Shown here: in pieces, positions 1 through 11,560 of the stretch
Layout of the letters: each line of letters opens with the position of its first letter
How positions within the stretch are numbered: position 1 is the stretch's first letter
Origin: Polytrichum commune
Lineage: Eukaryota; Streptophyta; Polytrichopsida; Polytrichales; Polytrichaceae
DNA length: 60,000 bases
NCBI GenBank assembly: GCA_950295325.1
Contig: OX485806.1
Span: forward strand, 47,365,169 to 47,425,168
Direction: 5' to 3'
Notes under the pieces: model-generated
What the model was told of the DNA's origin: nothing
The model's database searches: none
The model's input: the letters and a program-made list of their open reading frames with translations, nothing else
Program-made: the position numbers and the translations under genes

Positions 1-2395
1 TTGTTGTATTATTCTTCCAACCTCCAAGCTTCATATTTTTTTTTCTGTTGTATTAAATTTGCCAAAACGGATTACAAATAGTTTAAACTTCCTCAAAAAA
101 TTAAGCATTTCAATCATATATTGTGAGCATTTTCAACTATTAGTCGTTTTTAACTATAGTCATTTTTGCATCTCCCATCAAATGAGATATGGAACTAAAT
201 CCTTTTTTAAACGAGTTCTACACGTTTTTTTGGGTCTTTGGGTTAGCCATAAGATCATGTTGGGTCTGAATTGATCAAGCTCATGAGCTATAGCATATTT
301 TCATAATTTACTCACATGATTATTTTTCTACATGACATGACAACTTTGGCTTAAAACGCCTATTCATAACTACCTTTGGATCTAGATAAAATAAGTTTCA
401 TGTTTATAATACTATATGAGTATGTTTAAGACATGCATGTTGATTTCAAAATTGTGCATTTCCAACAAATATTTTGAAGAATTTATGGGATTTTTTGGAA
501 TAATTTAATTTATGGTTTAATAATTAACTATTTTGGTCAAATGCTATAACTCAACCGCTATAGTTGATTAGAGCAATCAATTGCTCAAAATTGATTGTTG
601 CAATCAACCCAAAATAATCGACAAGGAATAATCAACTTTTAAGGAAAACAAAAAACTCATTTGAAAAAATCTATGTATTTAGATCTTGCATTTAACAAAA
701 TCTAATGGTATATATTTTACCTAAATATGTTTTGAATTACTGAAAAAATCTCAAAGAAATTGACTTCTAGTTGCAGTCAATTAGAGGTTTTGACCAAAAA
801 AACATTTACAAAAATTTGATGCAATATAAAAATATCATGTCTCACCATGATACAACATCACGATGCTTGTGATGTTACATGTTGGCTAGTGGCCGCATCA
901 TGTTCATTAGTGACAGAACATATGATCCAAATTTAAATTTAATACAATATATACAACTTGTGTTTAAATAAATGTATATTCATTCATTAAGTAACATTGA
1001 TTTAAACATTGAATTTTAAAAATACTTCAGAGTTGCCTTACAAAAATGTTCACAACTTCCATAAACAAATTTATATTTTTACAAGATTAATTGAACTGTA
1101 AATAAAATTTGAAGATGTTTCTACACATGTAAAACTTGTAGAAAAAAGATTTCCAAAGTCAATTTTCTTTAAATAAGTTATTTTCCAAGCAGTTCCACAA
1201 AAACATTTATCTATATTAGTTTAATATTAGACAATTTGGACCCTAAAGAAGACTTAAAAAGCTATCCGTGCATATCGAATTTATAGAAAAATAACACCAT
1301 GGTAGCATGTGGTGAGCCTTTGGAGTCATATGTGTTTTACGAACTGGGGGTTTAAAATACTTATTACAACCTAAGATTTTGAATATTTCCCCTACAAACT
1401 CATGATAACCTAGCATTCAAATGTAGTCTTGAAGATATTTATGAACTTACAACTCAAAATTTTGAGTTACAAATCAAACTTAACTCAAGAGAATTAATGA
1501 ACACAAAATAACAAGTTTTTTATTTAAGGAATAGTGACTGCATTATCATCTCTTACAATAATAAATTATTGTTCAAATGCCTTACACCTCCTATATCTTA
1601 GATAGTCCTACCCCTCAATAGTACTGAACATTACTATAACAAAACTAATTACTACAAATAATTTTTTGAAGGTGAGAGTGTATCGGAAATAGCACGAGGA
1701 TTGAATAAGGAAGGAGATGTTAGAATTATCCTTCGGAACCCTAGAAAGTTTGAAGTCCAAGGACAAAAAATTAACAAAAAGATGTTGTACCCTCTTTTAA
1801 AAAAAATTGTCTCAACAAATAAGGGGTATTCATCCATCAATTGCCCATGTAGTGTCAAAAAACATTTGTCAATAAAACTTCCTATTGTTGAAGAAATGTT
1901 TACAAGTCAAGAGAAAATTTCAACCATATATATTAAAATAAACTTGCTACCCACTTTGTCCAACCGTCTTAGATGCTTCCATTTCAAATCCTCTTGAAGA
2001 TGATTTTTGAAATATCCTTGAGTTATTATTGCTCAAACCAACTTATGTCCTTCTCTGATTAACTTAACCCTCTTATAATTTAAGTTAAATTTATCTTAAT
2101 CAATTGATTATTCACTAGAATTCATTATTTAGATCTTCATCTAACTAAGGTCATATTCAAATATATTATTATTTTATAACCCGAATAACAACAATGTTAA
2201 GGTTATTTTGCCAAAAGTAATCAAATAAAATCTTTACAAAATGTTTTCTCAAGAAAAGTTATTTTTATTTCAATTTGTCATTGCTCAAGTGTTTCAATAT
2301 CCAACTACTTACAAATGAATGAGAGAAAAGAAAAACTTTTATAGTATGATGAAATTGTATGTGTATCTAGAAAGATTGCCTTGGAGGAGGTCAAA
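1..2395. other. AT-rich intergenic DNA, no supported gene
   Basis: This stretch is strongly AT-rich and stops are frequent in all six frames. The longest open frames (under 100 codons) show no domain, zinc finger or polymerase motif that I recognise. I see no clear repeat unit, LTR terminus or RNA gene here. It is probably very old decayed repeat DNA, but that is inference. Confidence 0.6.
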
Positions 2396-2780
2396 TACAA
2401 TGTAAGCTAAAGTAAAGTTTAAAATTCAATTTAAAATTAATTGTATTTTTATGACAAGAGGTATGTTTACCAAAAACATCTCCATATATATAAAGATGGA
2501 GATGTTTTTGACTGAAATCCATATGAAATGTATATTTTTCTATCTAGATCTTATTTTATCTATAACATTACTAGATAAAACTTTCTCTCAAAAGGTTACA
2601 ACTTTTAAGCCTTTTGGATGTTTATAAAAATAAAATTACAATCCCATCTTTATGGTGGATATATAATCTGAGTTAAATATAAATATACCAATATTTGTTT
2701 GCTAAATAAAATTGGTTGTTACCAATCCTCAGGGTTTAAGTGAGGTGGTTTATAAATATTTGACTTGGCCATGTTTGATA
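2396..2780 (-). repeat. Dispersed repeat copy, inverted relative to 15.65-16.02 kb
   Basis: The reverse complement of this segment aligns by eye with about 15650-16020. Shared landmarks in order are a 'gaggattggtaa' block, 'tttataaacatccaa', 'aggcttaa', 'gataaaataagatcta' and an AT-rich block followed by 'cctctt.tcata'. Identity is moderate and there are several indels. No coding potential is visible. It is a short dispersed repeat of unknown class, possibly a MITE or a piece of an LTR; clean termini and target-site duplications were not found. Confidence 0.65.
2472..2509. repeat. Perfect 14 bp inverted repeat (hairpin)
   Basis: Positions 2472-2485 and 2496-2509 are exact reverse complements, separated by a 10-base AT-rich loop. 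It lies inside the 2.4-2.8 kb repeat. The other copy near 15.9 kb does not keep the perfect hairpin, so it may have arisen locally. Transcribed, it would form a stable stem-loop, but nothing shows that it is functional. Confidence 0.8.
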
Positions 2781-5700
2781 ATTGATAATCTTATATATTT
2801 TAAACTAGATTTTTATATTATTTTTATAATTTTTTATTCCAAAATGATAGTGTAAATTTATAAGATTTCTTTATTTCTCATGTCTACCTTATTATTGCGT
2901 CTTTTCCTTGTAATTTTATGGTAGTTTCTAATTTTGCGGCCGGTCTTCCACGCATTTTTATTCTCATCCCTGACATTCCTTTGAGATTTCGGGAGATTTT
3001 ATGAGTTTTTGCTAGATGGTCTTTCCATCACATAAGCTTTGTTATTTTCCCTCTTTGGCTATGGATGCAAATGCTAATTTTTTGGCTTTCTCGTTGTGCT
3101 ATTGTTTGCTTGTAACTTTGTTGATCTGGATTTTGGTGTCCAATCTTATCTTTTGTTTTAATTTAGGTATCTATAATTTGCAATATTGACAGAAAAATAT
3201 CCATAAGGAATTGTAGAGATTAAAACCATCTACATTGATTTCCCATATGAAAACTTGATGTGTGAGTGTATGAGGATGTTGGAAAGAAACACATATAGAA
3301 TTTTATTGCAATTCACTTCACGTACAATCAACCCAAGCAATGGGTGCACAAAAGGCAATTAGAGTATGTGATTTTAGATTCAGAATAAAAAAAATGATCA
3401 CATCATAATTTTCAATACGTTATCAAAGAAACACATTTTTGCAAACATATATTTGTTATAATAGTGCATCTGAGGCAAAGCCATTCAAACTTGTTGCCCA
3501 TTTCTCCAGTTATTCCTTCATTGCATATTGGACAAACACAAAGATAACCTTTTTTTGAGCATTTCTAAATACAATATGTAGTTGCAAAGGGAAACAAGGA
3601 AAAAACCCTAGAAAAACTATTTGCATCGAGAGCTAATGGGTCCAAGGATGCAACATAACAAGTTTTGTAATTGAGTCCAATCAAAGGCCATACAAACAAA
3701 CCCCAATGTTCCAGAGGTTGTGGGAGGACATGTAGAAATCCTCGATCACAAAATGAAAAAAAATGAGTTATGTTCACTTGATTCTAACTCCATTAAAGAA
3801 GGGAGAGATCCTAAAAACTATAAAGGCAAGAAGTTTAAAGCTCAATAAATTCCCTAACATTGTTGGCCATTTGGACAATATTTCACAATTTGTGTGGATT
3901 ATTTGAAGTACAAAAATCTTCAAACGAATGGGTTCTGAAGACTTGCTAGTATGCAGGTGTGGAATGACAAATCCATAATCTCATAAAGAACGTCAAGGGG
4001 AATAAATAAACAACGGGTGTCCAGAACAAATACACCCCCAACAAAAAGAATTGGCCCAAACTCACGAAGGGAGAATTTTGGATAATCAATGACTAGCACA
4101 TTTTGGAAGGAACTCAAATTATCTTCCAATATATGAGTTACAAGCATGAGCTTTAAAAAACTTCCAACAATGAAACCTATTTGTGACTTAGACACAAAAC
4201 TTGAATACACTGATAAAAATCTTTTAAGTTCCTTAATACAAGGAACACAATCATTGTGTTTAAGGAGTTTTGAGCAACAAATATTGTTGGAACAACAGAA
4301 AATTGGATTGTACACAAATCACCCACAAACAAAAGGGAGAATGCCAAGGTGCAATTGCCTTCATGGAAAGTAGATATACAAACAACTGATCATAAAATTA
4401 CCATTACCAATTTTTACAAACAAATGCTAGTTATGCTCATATTAAATTAGTTGTTTATGAGACACTACCTAATTATTTTACAAAGTGTGTTTGTAGAACA
4501 ATTGCACAACTAACTTTGTGTAGGCATTTTGTGATGCGATGATTGACAAACACTCCTCCATCAACATGAAATCTGCAACTACAAAATTTGTTTATGATCT
4601 CAAGGGTGAGCTCAAATTCATTTGTTACAAAAATGAGCCATGGGAGATGTGGACAACGTTTTTTGACACACACATTGCGGGAAACATTGTTAACTCCAAA
4701 ATTGAAAGGAAACATCGAGAGATCCCACCCATATTGAAGGAATTTCTTACACCACTTTAACAGTTTATAGAATTGAGGTTTAATAATTATATTAAACCTC
4801 TTCTGGATATCGTAATCAATAGGAAACTCCCCTAACCTAAAATGTTTTGATACGATTAGAGCACAAACTAGGCACCTACGACATCAAAGGAGTGGTGTGA
4901 GCACCGGAAGATGAATATTGATGCCATAAGGAAGTTGAGAAAACTCTTGAATTGATATTGACTAGGGTCGAACCTAGAATACCACATCAATGGGACGTCT
5001 ATGCACAACATGGCCAAAGAACACATAGGTGTGCTCAAGCTCAAGAGAATCAAACAAACCAAAAAAACAAAGACAAACATGACTACTCCAATAGTATATA
5101 TTTTTTGGAGCAGAAAATAAATATCAGGCTCAAAGGTATGACACATTTCTATCTCATCACCATTGGGGTGACCAACACGTTATTTTCTAATTGGGATTAG
5201 GGCACCTCCAAGATGGCATAAAAAAAGAACCGGAAGGGGTGTTCCTTTGAGCTTATTGATTTTTAAAACATTTTAAGTTGCATGAGGCATGGGATAAAAG
5301 GGATGGTTCTTTACATAATCTTCATGTTAAAACTCATGACCTTCAAGTCTCTTAAATTCAAAAGAACTACACTTTTGATTGTCGATTGCCAATTAGGAAA
5401 AAATGTTTGTTTCATAGAATTGTATAAGAATTAAATAAAGTTTGAGTACAATATTTTCTATAATATCTATGTGCCCTACAAAAATAAAAGGATCAATGTA
5501 ATCAATGAAGCCATGGCCAACAAACAAGTGGAAACCATGAGGTTGATTTTTCATATGCAATAAACCCAAAAATGGACATGCACCCAGGAAAGTGAACACC
5601 ATGTTAGATAATCCTTCTTTTTACCTTTGGTGAAGTTAAAATATCCTTAATATTTCATAACCCCCTTGGCATTTCCCTTACCATTAAGATTTATAATTAT

Positions 5701-5989
5701 TGAATGATTGTTGGGGTTACTTATTTTACAAGACACTATAATAGTGGGTACATGATAAAAAATACATTACTAATAATTCTCTTATCCTTATATAATCCAA
5801 TTATCCTTGCCTATTGACCAATTAATTCTTAAAAAAACTAACTTCTATGTACCACTAATACACCTTCAGTAAGTTATAAAACATGACCCATCTTCCTCCA
5901 AGGACTTTATGCAAGAGACATTGTGCCATGTCTTCCCCGCCATTGATTTGCAATTTAAATTATGTATAAGATTTTATAGGGGCTCGCCA
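2781..5989. other. AT-rich DNA with unrecognised ORF fragments
   Basis: Short open frames exist on both strands, for example 3920-4315 minus and 4952-5200 plus. None contains a domain I recognise and none extends through neighbouring frames into a longer decayed protein. No LTR ends, tandem arrays or RNA genes were found. I list it as unexplained rather than empty, because parts between 4.4 and 5.2 kb are slightly less AT-rich than the surroundings and could be a decayed transposon. Confidence 0.5.
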
Positions 5990-5995
5990 AGAAAA

Positions 5996-6190
5996 TTCTT
6001 CATATCATAAATCATTTAAGGTTTTATGAACAAATAGTTGTAACCCAATTTTATATTTGCATATATTTTATGCAAATATGGTTTGTTTGTAAATTATTTT
6101 TAAAAAATATTTCTTACATTATAAATCACTTAAGGTTTTACAAACAAGAATTTTGTAATCAATTCCATAGTGCATTGATTTACAAACATT
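5996..6190 (+). repeat. Imperfect two-copy direct repeat, about 115 bp period
   Basis: The segment starting near 5998 (ataaatcatttaaggtttta) is repeated near 6120 with the form 'ataaatcacttaaggtttta'. Similar AT-rich sequence follows each copy. Only two units are visible. Confidence 0.55.
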
Positions 6191-6359
6191 CATTTGTAAA
6201 ACGCAAACCATCTACATGTGTGCATATCAATGATCTTTACAAATGATTTTTGTATGCACATCTTATTCATTATATGATGTTATGTTGTAGATGTTTGGCT
6301 TCACTTGAACAACATCATTGACCATCACAAGTACCACATTCACAAGGAGAATTCATCTA

Positions 6360-7250
6360 CAATGGACCTCAACGACATTCTAAAATGGTACTTCAATCCA
6401 TTTCTAGATGAATCTTTGCCTTAATTGGACACAAATGACAATGATATAGTCTTAGCCGCATTAGTTCCAAATCATCCTTGCATGGACAAGGAGACAAAGG
6501 TTCAACAATTTGGCACTGATGATCTACATGCCGTTATCGTAACCACATTGAGAATATTGCCTCAACCTAGGATTGCCCTAAAACCTCAAGATATTTTGGG
6601 GTTTTTGGTAAGCACTGCCCATGATGTCCTCCCCGCAAAAATCATTGCCCTTAAACCTCAAGTCATTCCGGATGGTTTTCCAACATTCTCATTCTTCCCT
6701 AGAAATTCTTCACAACACAAGAAGGAATATGAAAAAGACCACCTACCACAAATTACATGAAGGTGGCAATAATTGGTGTCTTTGATGAAAATGAATGGGA
6801 CAAGGACCTTATGGTCCAACTCAAGGTGTATTATTACAAAATCAAAAGGGTCAGGGAGGATGCATTCTCTATTGCCAAACTCAATGCTAAGTTGGAGAAT
6901 AATATGAAAGAAGACATGCTGGCAGTGGGCTAAGAAAATGGGAGGAAGATGTCAATCTATCAAAAGGATTTGAGGGCATCAAACATGAAGACCAGAATCT
7001 TATTGAAAATATTGACAACATTGCAAAATCCACGTAAGTTCCACAACCAACATTTTTCTCCCCTAAGAACACATGCCCTAAAATCTAGCTCTTCCGCCTT
7101 TCTTTTTTATTGGGCCATTCCTTTTGGCTTTTCTAGCCTTGGGACAATACACCCCACACGAGTTTTGAGTTCCTCACCATCTCCAATTTTGCCACCCCAT
7201 GACCATATTTCTATGGCTATACATAAAGACCAATATTTATGATTGCACAT
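6360..7250 (+). pseudogene. Unrecognised ORF fragments, possible decayed transposon protein
   Basis: Three short plus-strand frames follow one another: about 6425-6760, then 6757-6933 starting at an overlapping ATG, then 6949-7242. The middle frame is lysine- and glutamate-rich and looks protein-like (it begins MKVAIIGVFDENEWDKDL). I do not recognise the family. The absence of stops over about 300 bases in an AT-rich setting is only weak evidence for past coding. It could be part of a gag or transposase, or chance. Confidence 0.3.
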
Positions 7251-7689
7251 TTGTGAATTTTTGGGTCAAATTTCTCCCCCTTCGTTATAAATACAATTAT
7301 ATTTACACTTGCAGTTGGGTTGGGCGATGACATTGCACGACGCACTAACATGGAAAATTACATATGGAAGTCTTAATAACCAAATATTCTTTGACAAAAT
7401 GTAGGTCGATTAAAACCAAAACCTCTGTTGGTGTCAATAATATACAAATGCCAATTTAAGATGTGGGTAGTAACAACAATGAGAAAGAAACCATCCCAAA
7501 AGATCTATACATTGCAAACACCTATAACTTACAATCTCATGAATGCGGAAGTAATGATGAAATCATTTTATTTTATTTTTTACTAATACATTTGTTAATC
7601 ATTGAAAAAAATAGCTATTCAATCCAACAACAAGGATTTCCAAGGAATAACATTCTAATTCATATATTTGTTTCATTACATTTCATTCA

Positions 7690-8297
7690 TCTATACGTGA
7701 TATCCATCCATACATAATTTTGATCTGTGCATAACCTTCATCTGTATGTTGCATTTATTTGTGGAATATATTCATTCATACAAACCAATTAAATTCATCA
7801 TGAGTCCATTAATTCATTCCATATGATACCACTCTTCATCCCACGGAGAACAACCTAGCTTCATGTATAATTTATCCATCGTTACCGCAATAAGGGTTTG
7901 CATAAGCCACCTAGCTTCCATAGAATTTCATACCGGCTACCTTTGGTTGGGATGGCCAAGTAGAATGGATATTTGAGGGTTAAGCTAACCTTCTGAGGAA
8001 TAATATTTGGAAGGGTGTGTTTTTGCAACTCAATTACCCAAGAAAAAATAAAGCTAGAGCTTAAAGTTTAGCTTTAATTTTTAATTCAATCCCTTACCTA
8101 ATCGTTTATTTAATCAACAACCACTATCTCTATCTTAAACTACTAATTTTTATTTCTACCTCATGTTTTTTAGCCTCAAATATTCGTTATTTAACATTCA
8201 TGAGGTTCATCAATCCTTTTGTCTAATATTCGTATTTATATCTTTCTAAGAAATTTTTGCATCTACCTATATGGAGTGGGAGGAAAAGAAGAGCATG
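7690..8297 (+). repeat. Dispersed repeat family D, copy 1 (left part)
   Basis: This sequence is clearly related to 37120-37860. Shared landmarks in order are 'atttcat.c', 'actcttcatcc', 'tctagcttca', 'tttccat.gaatttcatacc', 'ggttggccgagta' variants, 'gttaagc' and 'tctttcttag'. The copy is interrupted at 8297 by the LTR at 8298-11085 and resumes at 11086. No coding capacity is seen. Confidence 0.8.
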
Positions 8298-8639
8298 TGT
8301 GAGCCCGAAATCGTACTCACATTAATCCTTAATCACAAAAAACATGGCTAACACGTCGATTTCATGGGAAAGGTAAGGTGTTAAATATCTCGGTGGAATT
8401 AGGCTAAGAAAAATGATTAGGAACTTGGAGAGAAACTAACCTTAGGGGACTAAAGGGGAATAAGGCATAAGCGTTTCATGAAGGGTCTAGTAAAAGCATA
8501 CTTAAAAGGACCAAGAAAAACCAATAGAATAAAAGGAGGGGTCATGACGATGACCGTTATTTATTGAATGATATTTACACGGATAGCTCAGGAGGATGGG
8601 TAAGAGCCGGTTGGTTGGATACTAATTTCCTGCCTAGAA

Positions 8640-8790
8640 ATCACTAGCATCGCCAAGTCATGTGTAACACATGAAACGATCACACGAACTCGACGGGAGT
8701 CGAACCCGGACCGTTTAAGTGTTGTACAAATTCCCTCCCTCAACCAACCGAGGAAACATGACTTGGTGACTACCACCATAACGACTCACA
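8640..8790 (-). repeat. tRNA-like sequence (possible SINE head) bracketed by a 10 bp inverted repeat
   Basis: On the minus strand there is a near-perfect RNA polymerase III B box (GGTTCGACTCC) and, about 45 bases upstream, an A-box-like GGTTGGTTGAGG. A T-stem-like pairing surrounds the B box. A proper cloverleaf anticodon arm and acceptor stem are not evident, so this is not a functional tRNA gene. The block is bracketed by ccaagtcatg (8653-8662) and its exact reverse complement (8757-8766). It lies inside the LTR at 8298-11085. A tRNA-derived SINE or a decayed tRNA pseudogene are both possible. Confidence 0.5.
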
Positions 8791-8861
8791 ACTTATACCA
8801 TAACGCGAGCGTGATTACTTGGTAACAACTATGGTGGGTTACTTTTATCTTATTTATTTAC

Positions 8862-8893
<32 letters not shown>
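8862..8893 (+). repeat. (CTAT)n microsatellite
   Basis: Eight uninterrupted tetranucleotide units, preceded by a looser 'tttattta' stretch. It lies inside the GC-rich LTR. Confidence 0.95.
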
Positions 8894-9699
8894 GAGTTTT
8901 ATTTATCTATGAGGCTAGGGGGAGAAGAAGTCAATTGAAGAAAAGGGAAAGTGGGTTTGGAAGGGGAAGAGGCCAAGGGAAAAGGTCTCAACCCGTTTTT
9001 TTCTCTCGGGCGGCCCGAAAGATGCCGGGCAACCCGGGAAAAAAGGTAGAGGTTGGAGGGGTCTCGGGAGGTAGGAGGTAGGGAGCTCATTATGCATGTG
9101 TAGAGAGGTAGAGGTGGGAGAGAGAAAGGAAGAGGGCGAAGCCTTGCCTCATTGGAGAGGGATGCGAGAATAGGAGAGGGGAGATGGGGAGCGCTGTAAA
9201 AGTGTAAGGAACGGAGAGTAGAGAAGAAGGCACATGCTAGGAGGGGGAGTGGAGTAGGAGCTGAGAGGGGTGTGAACTCCCCGGCCACCGATCGCCTTCA
9301 TCGGTCATGCGAATGGCGGAAAAACGAGGCGCTGGGTGGGGACGTGATGGTGAGCGGCGAGGCGGGTGCAGCCTAAGAACCAAGCTAATTGAGATGGGGA
9401 CTGCACCGCAACCATTGCAGATCGGGATCGGCGGTGAAGGAAGAGGTGCCCTATGACGAGGGCCGCATTCTGCGCAGCGGAGCGGGGGACCTCACCGAGT
9501 TAAGGTTCGGTCTTCCGAGATGTGGTTGCTGTGCTAGGCAAGAGCTTACCCAACCTTGTAACTCTGAACGGGCCTTCCTCTCAGGGTGCACAGTGCTACA
9601 GGTATGGGGAGGATTGGCATGGGCTCATTTCCTGGTCATTATCAAGGAACCTGGGTTACTCATAAAAGTTTAGCCTACGCCTGCAATTGCAAGGTTTAA

Positions 9700-9717
9700 G
9701 GGGGGGGGGGGGGGGAA
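9700..9717 (+). repeat. Poly-G tract
   Basis: A long homopolymer of G inside the GC-rich LTR. Similar runs occur at about 37837-37851 and 55874-55885, and as C at 47888-47898. Length in such runs is prone to sequencing error. Confidence 0.9.
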
Positions 9718-11085
9718 AGAGCGGAGATCCCGAGTTGGTCAGTCAATTGCAAGTTGTGGGGGCGTTGAGAGGATTGACACCAATTGCCTAAGTAGTTAAG
9801 TGTACTGGCGAAGTTGACCGGCAGTTGAGACATTCATTCTTGTTGCCGAGCTTGAGGATCTATGGCTGGAATCCTGACGAGATCCCAATGCCTGTGAGCT
9901 CCTGCCCGCTCCAAGGCCGGACAACTTGTAAGCGAATCATTCACACCTGGGTGGCCAATAATGATCATAATTTAGCAACACAAATTACAGATCCTAAAGG
10001 GATAACCGATGAGCTTCAAGGTCCCTCCGAAGGTTGTCTGTTTTTGGAATTCTTAGTACGTGTAAGGATACACTATATGACTAGAGAATAGGTCGGACTG
10101 GAATGGAGGATTCGGGTGCGGGAGTTGGACCTAGAAGTATCCAAGCTTCGCACCAGTCCATGTGCTGCTGGACAGATAGCAGGTGATTCGGGACGAATGT
10201 TGGGAGCCAGTCCATTAGCAGGTAGTGGTAGTTCGTGAAGTAGCCAGTACGTTGCATGAAGGTTCGGTTAACATCGGGCGAAGAAGTGCGAGGCGGTGTC
10301 GAAAGGGAATTCGAGAAGAACCAGCGCTTGGGAAGTTCAGAGCTCTCACTGCACGAGCACCACCCTGAATGTGGCAACCAAGGTAAGGATGAGCCGAGGG
10401 ATTGCACCGTCCCTCTCTGTCCTTCTTTCTCTTCACCGAATTTCATGAAATTGACGACGCCCCTCAAATTAGCAACGGACTGGGCAGAAGGTTGTTCATC
10501 ACAGTGCCAGGGAATTGCTGGAGCCCCTCCTCATGCGCGACCCCGCAACGGCTGACTTACTGTTCCAGGAGCAGAGCTTGGATTTCATATTAATTGGTTG
10601 GTGACCAGTTGCGCTGTGGTGTTGAACTGGCAGTAAGATGATGGGATGATGGATGCAACTATGGTGCTACAAAGGTTGCAAGGGGCCGGGCTTGGGAATT
10701 AGAAGGGGGTGAAATCCCAGGCGTAAGGGTGTTGCAGCAACTGGGCCACAATGAGAGCACTGGACGGAGGAGGAAGCTGTTGTAAGGGCATGGCAAGATC
10801 TCACTCGACAACGAAGGGATACCAGAGCCTTCATTGAGGAACGGGGGTTAGGATGATTGGAAGTAGTTAGTGTTAAGGGGGTAGCTAAGAATTTGCCTTT
10901 GGACATTGTAAAAGCTTCAAGTGTTTATGAATGCTTGAAAGGTTAATAAAGAAAAGGGTGTTATACACACCACTTCTCCCAATCTCTCCCTTGTTTGCAC
11001 TTGTGACTTACTAACTCGAATGTGGCTCAAGAACCCTCACCCGGACTAGGACGCAATTGAAGGGTGAGGGGGATTTGGGCTCACA

Positions 11086-11560
11086 ACATGTCCTAACCCT
11101 GAGAATGAAAGAAAAAAAAAACATCCACGCTCTCCGAGGCCAAACTACCCCTTCCAACCACAAAGACTTAGCGACGGTAGATATACCCATGCCCACATCT
11201 AACAGTTAGCATTTATGGTTGACACCACCCTAGCTAACATTTTCCAAGTCCTTAGATCCAACAAACTTCATCCGCTTCATGCATCATCCTATCAATGTTG
11301 TCTCCCGCTCGCGTCTCCATGCACTTGATGCATTTGCCGTTCGATGCCATCCTTTGCACGCGTCTTCACTTATCGTGTAACTGTCTTAATACTAATTAAT
11401 TAACCTTAATCAAATTTCTATCCTCTAAGTTTTTGTGTAAGTAGACCGCAAGCCTTAACCCAAATCACAAGCGGTTTCTTTATTCATAAAATAATAAAAT
11501 GCCCCTAAAAAAAATGTAAAAAAAAATCACAAAAGGTTCTATGCATATTTACATATTATG
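11086..11560 (+). repeat. Dispersed repeat family D, copy 1 (right part)
   Basis: The sequence resumes the repeat interrupted at 8297 and aligns with about 37860-38300. Shared landmarks are 'catgtccta/aatgtccta', 'aactacccct', 'ccataaagcct/ccacaaagact', 'gtagat.ta.cca.', 'atttatggttgacaccaccctagc' versus 'catctatggtccactctacccta', and 'actaattaa..tta'. It also aligns with the reverse complement of 40060-40600. Confidence 0.75.

Larger units (their letters stand above)
8298..11085 (+). mobile_element. GC-rich LTR-like insertion (solo LTR or small non-autonomous element) with TSD
   Basis: The insertion begins TGTGAGCCC and ends GGGCTCACA, so the termini are inverted repeats with the TG...CA ends of an LTR. 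It is flanked by gcatg (8293-8297) and acatg (11086-11090), a 5 bp target duplication with one mismatch. It splits dispersed repeat D, whose copy at 37.1-38.3 kb shows the unfilled arrangement. It is much more GC-rich than its surroundings. An AATAAA lies at 10945-10950, about 135 bp before the end, as expected for an LTR polyadenylation signal. Short plus-strand frames (9389-9673, 10256-10555) have no recognisable domain. No internal direct LTR pair was seen, so a large solo LTR is the simplest reading; a non-autonomous element is the alternative. Confidence 0.75.

Noticed and set aside
8640-8790. Functional tRNA gene
   Set aside because: The T-arm and B box are good but the anticodon arm and acceptor stem do not fold.
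8899-9288. Minus-strand proline/serine/leucine-rich ORF (129 codons)
   Set aside because: It comes from a GA-rich, low-complexity stretch of the GC-rich LTR; such sequence gives long chance frames without stop codons.
10081-10555. Overlapping ORFs on both strands as a gene inside the 8.3-11.1 kb insertion
   Set aside because: Several frames are open at once because of GC content. No domain, no consistent reading frame beyond 130 codons.
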